Below, one piece after another: positions 5,524 to 13,972 of a DNA stretch of 14,036 nucleotides. Below the pieces are notes generated by a model, which was given only the letters and a program-made list of their open reading frames with translations, was not told where the DNA came from and made no database searches. Position 1 is the stretch's first letter. Every line of letters begins with the position of its first letter. Origin of the DNA: an uncultured Rikenella sp. (GTDB lineage Bacteria; Bacteroidota; Bacteroidia; Bacteroidales; Rikenellaceae); contig NZ_CAJTMN010000053.1 of assembly GCF_910577125.1 (NCBI RefSeq), forward strand, positions 1-14,036. The letters run 5' to 3'. The position numbers and the translations under genes are program-made.

Positions 5524-8500
5524 TCAGCCGACCCGGTCGACCTCGCCCAGTTCCACGAACCACAGGTAACCCTCCACCCGCTCGTATCCCATCTCGCGCA
5601 GCAGCGACATGTACTCCTCCACCTGCCGCGCATAGCCCGGCTTCCGCAGCGATCCGAACTTATAGTCCACCACCACCGCCCGGTCGCGCCCCTGCGTCAC
5701 CACCCGGTCGGGACGCCGCACACCCTGCCCCGCGATAATCTCCCGCTCGCTGTGCACCACCTCCCACTCCGGCGAGAACCACTCCGCCACCACCGGATCG
5801 CGCAGCGCCGCAGCAGCCCGCTCCCGCAGCAGCCGCTCCTCGCCGTCCGAGACGATCTCGCCCGCCGTCCGCATCCGAGCGATCGCCGCCTCGACCTCCT
5901 CCGGCCGGGCCGTCAGCTCGAACAGCCGGTGCATCAGCACACCGTACCGCCGCGGCGACACCGCCTCCCGATCCGTCCCGAAGTAGCGATCCGACCGCCA
6001 CCGGGCGCGAATCCGCTGCCCTGCGTCGTGAGACGGAAAGTCCTCCAGCTCGATCCCCCCCTCGGAAACTCCCTTTCCCGAACCACCCGGCCGAACCGGT
6101 GCCGGCCCCCGTTCGCCGAACGTATAAAAGATGCCCTCTCCGGTGCCGTCCGGCAAGAAACAGCGCTCCTCGCCCAACGCCTCGACCTCCGGCAACACGG
6201 CGTCGATCAGGTGCGAGACACGCTCCGTCCCCTGCCCCTGCGGGTCGTACATCACGTAGAGCTCCCGCTCGGCCCGCGTCAGGGCCACATAGAGCAGGTT
6301 CAGATTATCGACATGAGCATAGACACTCTCGCGGTAGTAGGCCTCGGCGAAATGCGACCGCTCCATGATTTTTTTGTACCCCACCGGCACGGTGCCCAGC
6401 GCGGCAAACCGGCCGGCCTCCGGGCCCGAGGCGGCCGTCCAGAGGGTCGTCCGGCCCGCTTTGGGCAGCAGCTCCCAGTCGCAGTAAGGCAGCACGACGC
6501 ACGGAAATTCCAGCCCCTTCGCCTTATGGACGGTCATGATGGTGATGGCGTCCTGTTCGGAGGGGAGATAAACGGTTTTCCGCACCCCCTTCTCGCGCCA
6601 CCACTCCAGCCACATCGGAATATCGGGCAGGGCCTGTTTCTCGTACGAGAGCATGACCTGATAGAGCGCCTGGAGAAAAGCGGCCGCTTCGCGCCGCCGT
6701 CCGAGCCCGTAGCGTTCGATGATCCGCTCCAGCCCTTCGGTCAGAGCGCCCCGCAGCAAACTCTCGATAAAGCCGGCCTCGTCGGCGGAGAGCGGTGCCC
6801 CGTAGGGCCGCTCCAAAAAGGCGTTGTACCGGGCCCGCGCGACGGTATCCTCGCCCGACACGGCCAGCGCAAAGAGGGTCATCACGAACCCGACGACAGG
6901 CGAGCTGCCGAGCAGCAGGGCCTCCTGACTCACGATCGGATAGCCGGCTTCGAGCAGCACATCGGCCACCATCGGAGCCTCATAATTGTTCCGCACGAGC
7001 ACGGCGATGTCGCGCAGGGCGTAGCCGCGGGCCAGCATGTCTGCCACGCGGGCGGTCAACAGCGCTCCGACCTGCTCGCGCGGGGCGGGAATCACTTCGA
7101 CATACCCCTCGGGCGAGCGCAAGAGTTTCCCCGGGGCGCAGCGCTGTTCGAACCGTTCGTAGGATCGCCGCAGCATCTCGGCTCCCGACCGCACGGCGGA
7201 CGGGGCTTCGGCCAGAAACTCCTCCAGCTCGGCGGCGTCCCGTTCCACGATGCTCCGCATCAGGAGGTTATTGAACGAGATGATGTTCCGTTCGCTGCGC
7301 CAGTTGGTATCCATCGGAACGGGTTCGGCCAGCGCGCCGGCGAAACGCGCTTCGGCCTCGGTGCCCAGAATCCGCCAGTCGCCGCCGCGCCACCGGTAGA
7401 TGGACTGCTTCACGTCGCCGATCAGCATGACGGCCTCGCCCTCGTTTTCTGCCAGAGCGTTATCCAGCAGGGGGATAAAGTTTTCCCACTGTTTGGCCGA
7501 GGTGTCCTGGAATTCGTCGATCATGTAGCGCGAGTAGGCGTTTCCGACCTTCTCGTAGATGAACGGGGCGTCGTTGCCGGTCACCAACCGGTGGATGAGG
7601 GCTGCGGTCTGGTCGATCATCACGAGGTTCCCCTCGGCAGCCACGGCGCGCACTTCGCTTTCGAGCCGCGACAGCAGCAGGCTCCGCGAGAGGTTCTCGC
7701 GCACCAGATCGCGCGAGTTGACGTCACGCACCAAGGCATCGACTCCCGCGCGAACCTCCTGCAACAGAGGCATCAGGGCGGGTTCCAGGGCTTCGATCCG
7801 CTCGCGGGCGGGGGCGCGTTTGGTGCTCCACGCCTCGACGCTCTCTGCGGCCTGCCGGAACCGCAATCCGTAAGGCCGGGGCGTGTCGGCTTCGGCTAAC
7901 TGAAAAAGGTAGCCGGCAAAACTCATCCGCTTATAAGGAAAGTCGTCGAGGGTCAGCCCGGCGGCGGAAATCACCTCCACAGCGCGCCGGGCGGTCTCTT
8001 TCAGCTGTCCGAACCGCGTTTCGATGTCGCGCACGATCTCGTCGAAGACCCCGACGAGCTGTGCTACGGCTCCGGTGTCGGACACGTAGCTCTCTTTAAA
8101 AAGTTCGCCGCCGATCCGAACGAGGTCGGAGCGCACGTCCCAGCTGCGTCCCTGCTCGGCGCGCTCGTCGAGCAGGCGGTTCACGGCCTCCCGCACGGCG
8201 GGTTCGGAGGCTGTCCGCTCCAGCAGACGGTCGATGGCGGCGTCCAGCACCCATTCACGGTCGATCTCGACGGTGTAGTCGAAATCGAGTCCCAGCTCGC
8301 GGAAAAAGGCGCGGGCGACGCGCTGGAAAAATTTGTCGATGGTGGAGACGGCGAACCGGGAGTAGTCGTGCAGGATCAGGCTCCGCGCCGCGCCGGCGTT
8401 CCGGACGATGGTGCTCCGGGTGAGGCCGGTCTCGCGCATGAGGTCGTGCAGATAGGGCACCTCCGGTTCGTCGCCTTCGGGCTCTTCGGCGGGAGCGGAG

Positions 8501-8685
8501 GCGAGGGCGTGGAGGCTCTCGACGATCCGCCGCTTCATCTGCTCGGTGGCCTTGTTGGTGAAGGTCACGGCCAGGGTACTCCGGTAGAGAGAGGGGTCGC
8601 GGACGACGCCTTTTATATATTCGTAGGCCAGCCGGTAGGTTTTTCCGGAACCGGCGGAGGCTTTCAGTATCTTGACCTGACCCAT
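5524..8685 (-). CDS. AddA/RecB-type UvrD helicase-nuclease
   Basis: A 1053-residue superfamily 1A DNA helicase fused to a nuclease, resembling the AddA subunit of AddAB (RecB-like), which processes double-strand breaks for RecA. Visible motifs in order: Walker A ASAGSGKT (9-16), motif II DEFQDTS (~390-396), motif III GDVKQSIYRWRGGD (~423-436), motif IV NWRSERNI (~461-468), motif V TVHKAKGLE (~718-726) and motif VI YVALTRAERELYV (~799-811). The C-terminal PD-(D/E)XK nuclease shows PDR (Asp ~993), DYK (1007-1009) and QVEEY (Gln ~1021), so the nuclease looks active. The frame can also start at GTG 8695-8697; the ATG at 8683-8685 is preferred because it opens with MGQVKILKASAGSGKT as in relatives. 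No AddB partner is in the window. It stands alone, with repeat-rich gaps of 438 nt downstream and 533 nt upstream. Confidence 0.93.
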   Translation of the reverse strand: MGQVKILKASAGSGKTYRLAYEYIKGVVRDPSLYRSTLAVTFTNKATEQMKRRIVESLHALASAPAEEPEGDEPEVPYLHDLMRETGLTRSTIVRNAGAARSLILHDYSRFAVSTIDKFFQRVARAFFRELGLDFDYTVEIDREWVLDAAIDRLLERTASEPAVREAVNRLLDERAEQGRSWDVRSDLVRIGGELFKESYVSDTGAVAQLVGVFDEIVRDIETRFGQLKETARRAVEVISAAGLTLDDFPYKRMSFAGYLFQLAEADTPRPYGLRFRQAAESVEAWSTKRAPARERIEALEPALMPLLQEVRAGVDALVRDVNSRDLVRENLSRSLLLSRLESEVRAVAAEGNLVMIDQTAALIHRLVTGNDAPFIYEKVGNAYSRYMIDEFQDTSAKQWENFIPLLDNALAENEGEAVMLIGDVKQSIYRWRGGDWRILGTEAEARFAGALAEPVPMDTNWRSERNIISFNNLLMRSIVERDAAELEEFLAEAPSAVRSGAEMLRRSYERFEQRCAPGKLLRSPEGYVEVIPAPREQVGALLTARVADMLARGYALRDIAVLVRNNYEAPMVADVLLEAGYPIVSQEALLLGSSPVVGFVMTLFALAVSGEDTVARARYNAFLERPYGAPLSADEAGFIESLLRGALTEGLERIIERYGLGRRREAAAFLQALYQVMLSYEKQALPDIPMWLEWWREKGVRKTVYLPSEQDAITIMTVHKAKGLEFPCVVLPYCDWELLPKAGRTTLWTAASGPEAGRFAALGTVPVGYKKIMERSHFAEAYYRESVYAHVDNLNLLYVALTRAERELYVMYDPQGQGTERVSHLIDAVLPEVEALGEERCFLPDGTGEGIFYTFGERGPAPVRPGGSGKGVSEGGIELEDFPSHDAGQRIRARWRSDRYFGTDREAVSPRRYGVLMHRLFELTARPEEVEAAIARMRTAGEIVSDGEERLLRERAAAALRDPVVAEWFSPEWEVVHSEREIIAGQGVRRPDRVVTQGRDRAVVVDYKFGSLRKPGYARQVEEYMSLLREMGYERVEGYLWFVELGEVDRVG

Positions 8686-8729
8686 ATCGTTCGTCACAGG
8701 GGGTGTATCACAGGGAATGTATCATTGTG

Positions 8730-8755
8730 CCGGGGCGGAGGGCTCGCCGCCCCGG
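8730..8755. repeat. GC-rich stem-loop at the edge of the gene remnant
   Basis: CCGGGGCGG (8730-8738) and CCGCCCCGG (8747-8755) form a perfect 9-bp stem with an 8-nt loop. It overlaps the first recognisable codons of the Fib_succ_major remnant and lies about 45 nt upstream of the helicase ATG. Confidence 0.6.
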
Positions 8756-8931
8756 GCTTCCGCCACCACGCATCGAGCGTACTGAGCCACGTCGGCAACA
8801 ACGGTTCCAGTTGGTCTTCGACGGTCAGCAGTACCAATGGCGTGTACTTTGGTTTCGGCGTGGCGTGGCTCGATCCCAACAGCACGTACAGCCGTGCCAG
8901 CGGTTTTCAGTTGCGTTGCCTCTCGGAATAA
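8740..8931 (+). pseudogene. C-terminal remnant of a Fib_succ_major-type (lectin-like) protein
   Basis: On the plus strand, opposite to every gene here, a frame ending in TAA at 8929-8931 translates to a recognisable protein C-terminus. It has AAPGFRHHASSVLSHVG, then GNNGSSWSSTVSSTN, then YSRASGFQLRCLSE. The order 'PAxGxR ... vGxxGxxWSSTxS ... SRAxGFxxRCxSE' is the hallmark of the Fibrobacter succinogenes major paralogous domain (PF09603) and related C-type-lectin-like ends in Bacteroidota surface proteins. No matching N-terminal part or start codon exists: upstream the same frame only crosses the 5' end of the helicase gene antisense, with a GC stem-loop at 8730-8755 near the junction. It is therefore a gene tail, a decayed gene or a silent cassette, not a complete CDS. 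Family assignment is from memory of the motif pattern. The helicase promoter must lie in or next to this fragment. Confidence 0.6.
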
Positions 8932-8941
8932 ACGGGGGCCG

Positions 8942-9056
8942 AAGCTTCGCACCGTTCTTCGTTCACGCTCGGGCCGGGCAGGACCCACTAATAAGGCAGA
9001 GACAACCCTAACAAAACACCCTGTGGGTGCGTGGACGGGCGATGCTCACGCATCGC
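8942..9056 (+). repeat. Repeat module with hairpin, copy B
   Basis: 8942-8988 matches 9075-9121 at 45 of 47 positions. After CCCAC the copy carries about 37 extra nt, including a small hairpin CACCC/TGT/GGGTG (9017-9029). It resumes with GTGGACGGG and ends in the hairpin GCGATGC / TCAC / GCATCGC (9039-9056), then TGCGGCTG. Confidence 0.7.
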
Positions 9057-9074
9057 TGCGGCTGTATCGGCCCA

Positions 9075-9151
9075 AAGCTTCGCACCGTTCTTCGTTCGCG
9101 CTCGGGCCGGGCAGGCCCCACGTCCCGTGGACGGGAAATGCTGCGCATTTC
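9075..9151 (+). repeat. CACGTCCCGTGGACGGG module with hairpin, copy C
   Basis: Tandem to copy B with a 133-nt offset. It contains the 38-nt block 9098-9135, nearly identical to copy A (400-437), and ends with the hairpin GAAATGC / TGC / GCATTTC (9135-9151) followed by TGCGGCTG as in copy B. It lies about 70 nt beyond the lipid kinase stop. Confidence 0.75.
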
Positions 9152-9218
9152 TGCGGCTGGGTCGGTACAAATCATTGCCCATGCGCGCAGGGAGGCCGGT
9201 TAACAAGACAGCCCCGCC

Positions 9219-10187
9219 CTAAGCGCGGTCGCGGATGAACTTCTCGCTCACCACCACCCGAACCGCACGCTCGACGATCTGGAACTCGAAATCGGAATAA
9301 CCCAATATCTCGCCGTCGATCTCCAACCGGATCGGACGCTCGGCATGCACTTCGATCCGCCCCCCGCGAAACAGACGAATCTGCGGAATGTCGTAAATAT
9401 TCCCCGTATAGACCACCCGGAACCGCCGGAACAACCGCACCCGGTTCATGTTCGGAATCACCGTGAGGTCGAACAGACCGTCGTCGGCAATGGCATTCGG
9501 CGTCTGAGAAAGCCCCCCCGCCGTGTACTTGCAGATGCCGACCGTACCGGTAAACAACCGGCCGTGAAAAACCTCCTCGCCGTCCACTGCGATCCGGACG
9601 CGACGCGCCCGATAGCGCATCGCCTCGCGAAAAACGCTGAACAGATAGATCCACCGTCCCCGATATCCCCGCTCCTTGAGCCGGTTGAAACCCCGGCAGA
9701 CCGCCGCGTCGTAGCCGAACCCCGCCACATTGGCCTGATACCTGACCTGATGGACTTTCGACTCGTAATAGCTGACCCGTCCGACATCCTGCAAAAAGGA
9801 GCGACTCTCGCGAATCGAACGGATGGCGTCCACGTAATTCCGCGGAATACCGAACATCCGTATCCAGTCGTTGCCCGTCCCCACCGCAATCACGGCCATC
9901 AGGATATCGGTTGTCGGACAGGACTGCTGGATGAAAAAGCCGTTCACGGTCTCGTGGATCGTCCCGTCGCCGCCCACCACGATGATCCGCCGATAGCCCT
10001 GCCGCACGGCCGCGACGGCCAGCTCCGTGGCGTGATACTTGCGCAGGGTGAACATGGCGTCGACGGCGATCCCCTCGTCGCGCAGCAGGCCGCTGATCTG
10101 CGGCCAGTCGGTCAGCCCGCGGCCGCTCCCGGCCACCGGATTGACGATGGCGGCCCAGCGCTGCGATATGTCGAACGTTTCGTCCAT
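9219..10187 (-). CDS. Diacylglycerol kinase family lipid kinase
   Basis: A 322-residue lipid kinase of the DAGK-catalytic/YegS/sphingosine-kinase superfamily. It is expected to phosphorylate diacylglycerol or a related lipid at the cytoplasmic face of the membrane using ATP. Seen motifs: NPVAGSGRG (residues 16-24), the nucleotide-binding GGDGTIHETVNG (72-83) and GTGNDW (103-108), followed by a C-terminal beta-sandwich domain without membrane segments. All key glycine-rich motifs are intact and the length is usual for the family. It starts 11 nt after the lipoprotein stop, so it is the third gene of the alaS operon. No Shine-Dalgarno is visible before the ATG at 10185-10187. The actual lipid substrate is not deducible: Bacteroidota also make sphingolipids, so a ceramide or sphingoid-base kinase is possible. 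Confidence 0.92.
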   Translation of the reverse strand: MDETFDISQRWAAIVNPVAGSGRGLTDWPQISGLLRDEGIAVDAMFTLRKYHATELAVAAVRQGYRRIIVVGGDGTIHETVNGFFIQQSCPTTDILMAVIAVGTGNDWIRMFGIPRNYVDAIRSIRESRSFLQDVGRVSYYESKVHQVRYQANVAGFGYDAAVCRGFNRLKERGYRGRWIYLFSVFREAMRYRARRVRIAVDGEEVFHGRLFTGTVGICKYTAGGLSQTPNAIADDGLFDLTVIPNMNRVRLFRRFRVVYTGNIYDIPQIRLFRGGRIEVHAERPIRLEIDGEILGYSDFEFQIVERAVRVVVSEKFIRDRA

Positions 10188-10198
10188 GCCGTAAAAAA

Positions 10199-11152
10199 CT
10201 ACCTGACCACCTCGACCGGCACATAGACCTTCTCCTCGCCCCCGTCCCCCTCGCCACGCACCAGCCGGAGCAGCCGCTCGATCCCGGCGGTCACTATCAC
10301 GGGATAGTCCTGCCGGATCGCCGCACAGTGGGGCATCCGGCGCACGAAGTCGAGCACGTCGTTCGTCGGGTCGAAGAACACCGCCGCAGCCGCGGCTCCG
10401 TCCAGCTCTTCCGTCGCCGGCCGGCAGAGGCTGTCCAGACGCGCCATCCCGCCGATACTATTGGCATCCGCCAAAGTCGTCCCCGAAAGAAAAACCACGC
10501 CGTTGACCGGCAGCTGCGCCTCGTCGGTCAGAAATTCGGTCGCCTGCTGCCGCCCCGTGGCCGGCACGTCGCCCGACCACAAGAGGGCCGCCGTATCCGG
10601 CACCTCGGGCAGGAATCCGGCCAGCCGCCCCGCCATGGCGGCATCTCCCTCGACCCCGCCGAACAGACCGATCCCCGTCGCCGGCCGTCCCCCTTCGGCG
10701 CACAGTTCCCGGAGGGTCACCGCCGCCAACCGGCCCGCAGCCTCGTTGTCGGAACCGATATAGAAGCTCCGCGCAGTGCCCGGCGCATCGGAGTCGAACG
10801 TCCCGACGAAGACTCCAGCCGCCACAGCGGCGTCGACCGCCTCCCTCAGCTCCGCATCCGAGGCATCGATGCAGCTGAGCAGAATGCCGTCCACCCGTGC
10901 CTGAACGAGTTTTTCGATCAGCTGGGCCTGCGACGCGGCAGTCGGATTGTACGAGACGTCCCACCGCACGGCGATATCATAGGCCTCCCGCGCCGCCAAC
11001 GCAGCCGCCTTGGCCACCGCCACCGAAGCGTCGTCCACCTTGGGCACTACGGCAAGGGTGATCTTCCGCTCCGGGGTATGATCGCACGAAGAGAGCAAGC
11101 CGCCCCACAGTACAGCAACCCCCAATAACGTATACAGACTGCCCGTTTTCAT
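10199..11152 (-). CDS. Lipoprotein with type-1 periplasmic (sugar-)binding fold
   Basis: A 317-residue lipoprotein. MKTGSLYTLLGVAVLWGGLL followed by SSC gives a lipobox L-S-S-C with acylated Cys23. The mature part reads as a type-1 periplasmic binding protein (RbsB/LacI-like): KITLAVVPKVDD as the first strand, then QLIEKLVQARVDGILLSCIDAS, GVFVGTFDSDAP, SFYIGSDNEAAGRLAA and GVVFLSGTT. These fit the alternating strand-helix pattern and the usual ligand-contact regions (FDSD, IGSDN). No permease or ATPase gene is adjacent, so it may be a binding protein for a sensor or an unlinked transporter. The start is ambiguous: ATG 11150-11152 follows the alaS stop by 4 nt and gives a classic Met-Lys signal peptide; ATG 11162-11164 would overlap alaS by 8 nt and add MRSL. 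The ligand is unknown. Confidence 0.85.
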   Translation of the reverse strand: MKTGSLYTLLGVAVLWGGLLSSCDHTPERKITLAVVPKVDDASVAVAKAAALAAREAYDIAVRWDVSYNPTAASQAQLIEKLVQARVDGILLSCIDASDAELREAVDAAVAAGVFVGTFDSDAPGTARSFYIGSDNEAAGRLAAVTLRELCAEGGRPATGIGLFGGVEGDAAMAGRLAGFLPEVPDTAALLWSGDVPATGRQQATEFLTDEAQLPVNGVVFLSGTTLADANSIGGMARLDSLCRPATEELDGAAAAAVFFDPTNDVLDFVRRMPHCAAIRQDYPVIVTAGIERLLRLVRGEGDGGEEKVYVPVEVVR

Positions 11153-11156
11153 CAAG

Positions 11157-13787
11157 CTACGCATTCAACTTCGCCTTGATCAGGTCGAGCGCCGCGGCCA
11201 TCGCATCTTCGATTCCGTCGCTGTTTTTGCCGCCGGCCGTCGCATAGTGAGGCTGTCCGCCGCCGCCGCCCTGGATCAGTTTGGCCGCCTCGCGTACGAT
11301 GGCCCCGGCATTCAGCCCCTGCGCCACGGCCGAATCGCTCAGCACGACGGTCAGGGTCGGTTTCCCGCCGAAGGTGCTCCCGAACACCGCCGCCATATCG
11401 TTCATCCGTTCCCGCAGGCCGAGCGACACGCTCTTCACCGAATCCGGCACCAAATCCAACCTTCTGGATATCAGCTGGAAATCGCCCGCCGGTTCGGCAA
11501 ATCCCATCAGTTTCTCGATCAGGAATCCGTCCCGGGCCTGCCGGATCTGGGTCATCTGTTTGCCCATCTCGGCATTCTCGTCCATCATCTTCCTGAGGGC
11601 CGCCACCACCTGGTTGGTCCGCAGGACAACCATCAGCTCCTTGATCATATCGCTCTGCTCCTCGCACATCTCCTCTGCGGCACGCCCCGTGACGGCTTCG
11701 ATCCGCCGGATGCCGGCCGCGCTGGACTCCTCGGAGACGATCCGGAAGAGGCCGAGATTCCCCGTCGCCGGCACGTGCAGCCCCCCGCAAAGCTCGACAG
11801 AATGGCCGTACTTCACCACCCGCACCTCGTCTCCGTACTTTTCGCCGAAGAGCATCATGGCTCCCATCTCGCGTGCCTGCTCCATCGTGCAGTGACGGTT
11901 CTCTTCGAGCACGAAGTTGGCGCGGATCGCCGCATTGACCCGGCGTTCCACCTCTCTGAGCTCCTCGTCCGTCACCTTCTGGAAGTGCGAGAAGTCGAAC
12001 CGCAGGTAGTCCGGCGTCACCAGCGAGCCTTTCTGTTCGACATGCGTGCCGAGCACTTCGCGCAAGGCGTGGTGCATCAGGTGGGTCGCCGTATGGTTGG
12101 CCGCCGAGGCCATCCGCCGTTCGGTGTCGACCACCGCTTCGAACCCGGCCTCCACGTTCGCCGGCAAGGCGTTAGTGATGTGCACCGTCAGGTTGTTCTC
12201 CTTCTGCGTGTCGACCACCGCAGTCCGTTCGCCCGTCGCCGGGTCGAGCAGATAGCCGGTATCGCCGACCTGTCCCCCCATATTCCCGTAGAAGGGGGTG
12301 TAGTCCAACACGATCTGGTAGTGCGATTTCCCTTTCGACGTCACCCGCCGATAGCGGGCGATACGCACTCCTCGATAAGTGGCGTGGTCGTAGCCGACGA
12401 ACTCCGACCGTTCGACCGGCAGCACTTCGACCCAGTCGTCGGTCTCGACCGCCGAGGCGTTGCGCGATCGGTTCTTCTGTGCTTCGAGCTCCCGTTCGAA
12501 CCCGGCGATGTCGACTTCGACCCCCTGTTCCGAAGCGATGAGCTGCGTCAGGTCGATCGGGAATCCGTAGGTGTCGTAGAGCGTGAAGGCATCGGCGCCG
12601 CTGATTATTTTCTTGTCCGAAGGCAGCTTCTTGATAATGGAATCGAGCATATTAATCCCGGTGGCCAAGGTTTTCAGGAAGGAGTTTTCTTCTTCGAAAA
12701 TAACCTTTTCGATCAATTGCTGCTGCGCCTTGAGTTCCGGGAACTGTCCCCCCATCTGTTCCACGAGGGTCGGCACGAGGCGGCAGATGAAGGGCTCGGT
12801 GAAGCCCAGATAGGTGTACCCGTACCGCACCGCCCGCCGCAAGATGCGCCGAATGACATACCCTGCCTTCACATTGCTGGGCAGCTGCCCGTCGGCGATC
12901 GAGAAGGCGATGGCGCGCAGGTGGTCGGCGATCACGCGCATGGCGATATCCTTTTTAGGGTCGCTCCCGTAGGCTACGGAGGCCATTTGCGCGATCTTTT
13001 GCAACAAGGGCTGGAAGACGTCGGTGTCGTAGTTCGATTTCTTGCCCTGAATCACCATGCAGAGCCGCTCGAAGCCCATACCGGTGTCCACATGCCTGGC
13101 CGGCAGCGGCTCCAGCGAGCCGTTTGCCTTGCGGTTGAACTGCATGAAGACGAGGTTCCAAATCTCGATCACCTGCGGGTGGTCTTTGTTGACGAGGCTG
13201 GCCCCGTCGACTTTGGCCCGCTCGGCGTCGTCGCGCAGGTCGAAGTGGATCTCGGAGCAGGGCCCGCAGGGGCCCGTGTCGCCCATCTCCCAGAAGTTGT
13301 CTTTCTTGTTTCCCCGCAGGATATGCGAGGCGGGCAGCCGCTCGGCCCAGAAATCGTAGGCCTCCTGATCGAAGGGCACGCCTTCGTCGGGCGAGCCCTC
13401 GAAGACGGTGGCGTAGAGCCGGTCAACGGGCAGTTTATACCGTTCGGTGAGCAGTTCCCAGGCCCATGCGATGGCTTCTTTCTTGAAGTAGTCGCCGAAG
13501 CTCCAGTTGCCGAGCATCTCGAACATGGTGTGGTGGTAGGTGTCGTGCCCGACCTCTTCGAGATCGTTGTGTTTTCCGCTCACGCGCAGGCACTTCTGCG
13601 TGTCGGCGACCCGGGGCGACTGGGCGGGCTGGTTGCCGAGGAAGATGTCTTTGAACTGGTTCATCCCGGCGTTGGTGAACATCAGCGTGGGGTCGTTCCT
13701 GACGATCATGGGCGCGGAGGGCACGATACGGTGCTGTTTTTCGCGGAAAAAGTCGAGAAAGGTCTGGCGGATTTCGTTGGAGTTCAT
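11157..13787 (-). CDS. alaS: Alanyl-tRNA synthetase
   Basis: A complete 876-residue alanyl-tRNA synthetase, which charges tRNA-Ala in the cytoplasm and edits Ser/Gly mischarging. The class II catalytic core occupies the N-terminus, with MFTNAGMNQFKDIFLG (36-51), the R-V-A-D-T-Q-K-C-L-R-V-S-G-K-H-N-D block (59-74) and the MGDTGPCGPCSEIHFD motif (168-183). The editing domain shows the zinc ligands HTATH (565-569) and C667-G-G-L-H671. The C-Ala domain ends with the typical glycine run GGGGGQPHYATAGGK (840-854). The open frame extends to 13997, but the ATG at 13785-13787 gives the conserved start MNSNEIRQTFLDFF; the extension crosses the leader and a repeat. It heads an operon with the lipoprotein and the lipid kinase. 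No Shine-Dalgarno is visible. The protein looks ordinary for Bacteroidota. Confidence 0.98.
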   Translation of the reverse strand: MNSNEIRQTFLDFFREKQHRIVPSAPMIVRNDPTLMFTNAGMNQFKDIFLGNQPAQSPRVADTQKCLRVSGKHNDLEEVGHDTYHHTMFEMLGNWSFGDYFKKEAIAWAWELLTERYKLPVDRLYATVFEGSPDEGVPFDQEAYDFWAERLPASHILRGNKKDNFWEMGDTGPCGPCSEIHFDLRDDAERAKVDGASLVNKDHPQVIEIWNLVFMQFNRKANGSLEPLPARHVDTGMGFERLCMVIQGKKSNYDTDVFQPLLQKIAQMASVAYGSDPKKDIAMRVIADHLRAIAFSIADGQLPSNVKAGYVIRRILRRAVRYGYTYLGFTEPFICRLVPTLVEQMGGQFPELKAQQQLIEKVIFEEENSFLKTLATGINMLDSIIKKLPSDKKIISGADAFTLYDTYGFPIDLTQLIASEQGVEVDIAGFERELEAQKNRSRNASAVETDDWVEVLPVERSEFVGYDHATYRGVRIARYRRVTSKGKSHYQIVLDYTPFYGNMGGQVGDTGYLLDPATGERTAVVDTQKENNLTVHITNALPANVEAGFEAVVDTERRMASAANHTATHLMHHALREVLGTHVEQKGSLVTPDYLRFDFSHFQKVTDEELREVERRVNAAIRANFVLEENRHCTMEQAREMGAMMLFGEKYGDEVRVVKYGHSVELCGGLHVPATGNLGLFRIVSEESSAAGIRRIEAVTGRAAEEMCEEQSDMIKELMVVLRTNQVVAALRKMMDENAEMGKQMTQIRQARDGFLIEKLMGFAEPAGDFQLISRRLDLVPDSVKSVSLGLRERMNDMAAVFGSTFGGKPTLTVVLSDSAVAQGLNAGAIVREAAKLIQGGGGGQPHYATAGGKNSDGIEDAMAAALDLIKAKLNA

Positions 13788-13861
13788 CTGGTATTGAGTT
13801 CTCTTTGCGTGTTTTATCGGTTCGTCTGCCCGGTGGAGATCTCCACGAGGGGAACAATTTA

Positions 13862-13869
13862 CAAAAGTA
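13862..13869 (-). promoter_or_regulatory. Bacteroidota-type -7 box upstream of alaS
   Basis: The minus strand reads TACTTTTG here, an exact match to the TAnnTTTG -7 element used by the Bacteroidota primary sigma factor. It lies 74 nt before the alaS ATG in an A/T-rich pocket of otherwise GC-rich DNA. No TTTG -33 element is seen at the usual 19-21 nt upstream spacing, so the promoter would be weak or rely on -7 alone. The predicted leader is about 65-70 nt. Confidence 0.5.
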
Positions 13870-13972
13870 CGATATTTTTCGATTCGGCCGTCCGGGGGCG
13901 TTCGCACGGCGCATGAATGAGTCCTGCGGAGCCTGAGGCACGCGGACAGAGAAAGGGGCAGACACGGCTGCA

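Noticed and set aside
5461..7899. 812-codon plus-strand frame opposite the helicase
   Set aside because: Antisense shadow; the minus frame carries all helicase motifs.
8837..9238. Plus-strand frames crossing the repeats after the gene remnant
   Set aside because: They read repeat copies B and C in arbitrary frames; only the frame ending at 8931 has protein-family signal.
11247..13916. 889-codon plus-strand frame opposite alaS
   Set aside because: Antisense shadow of alaS; no motif of its own despite its length.
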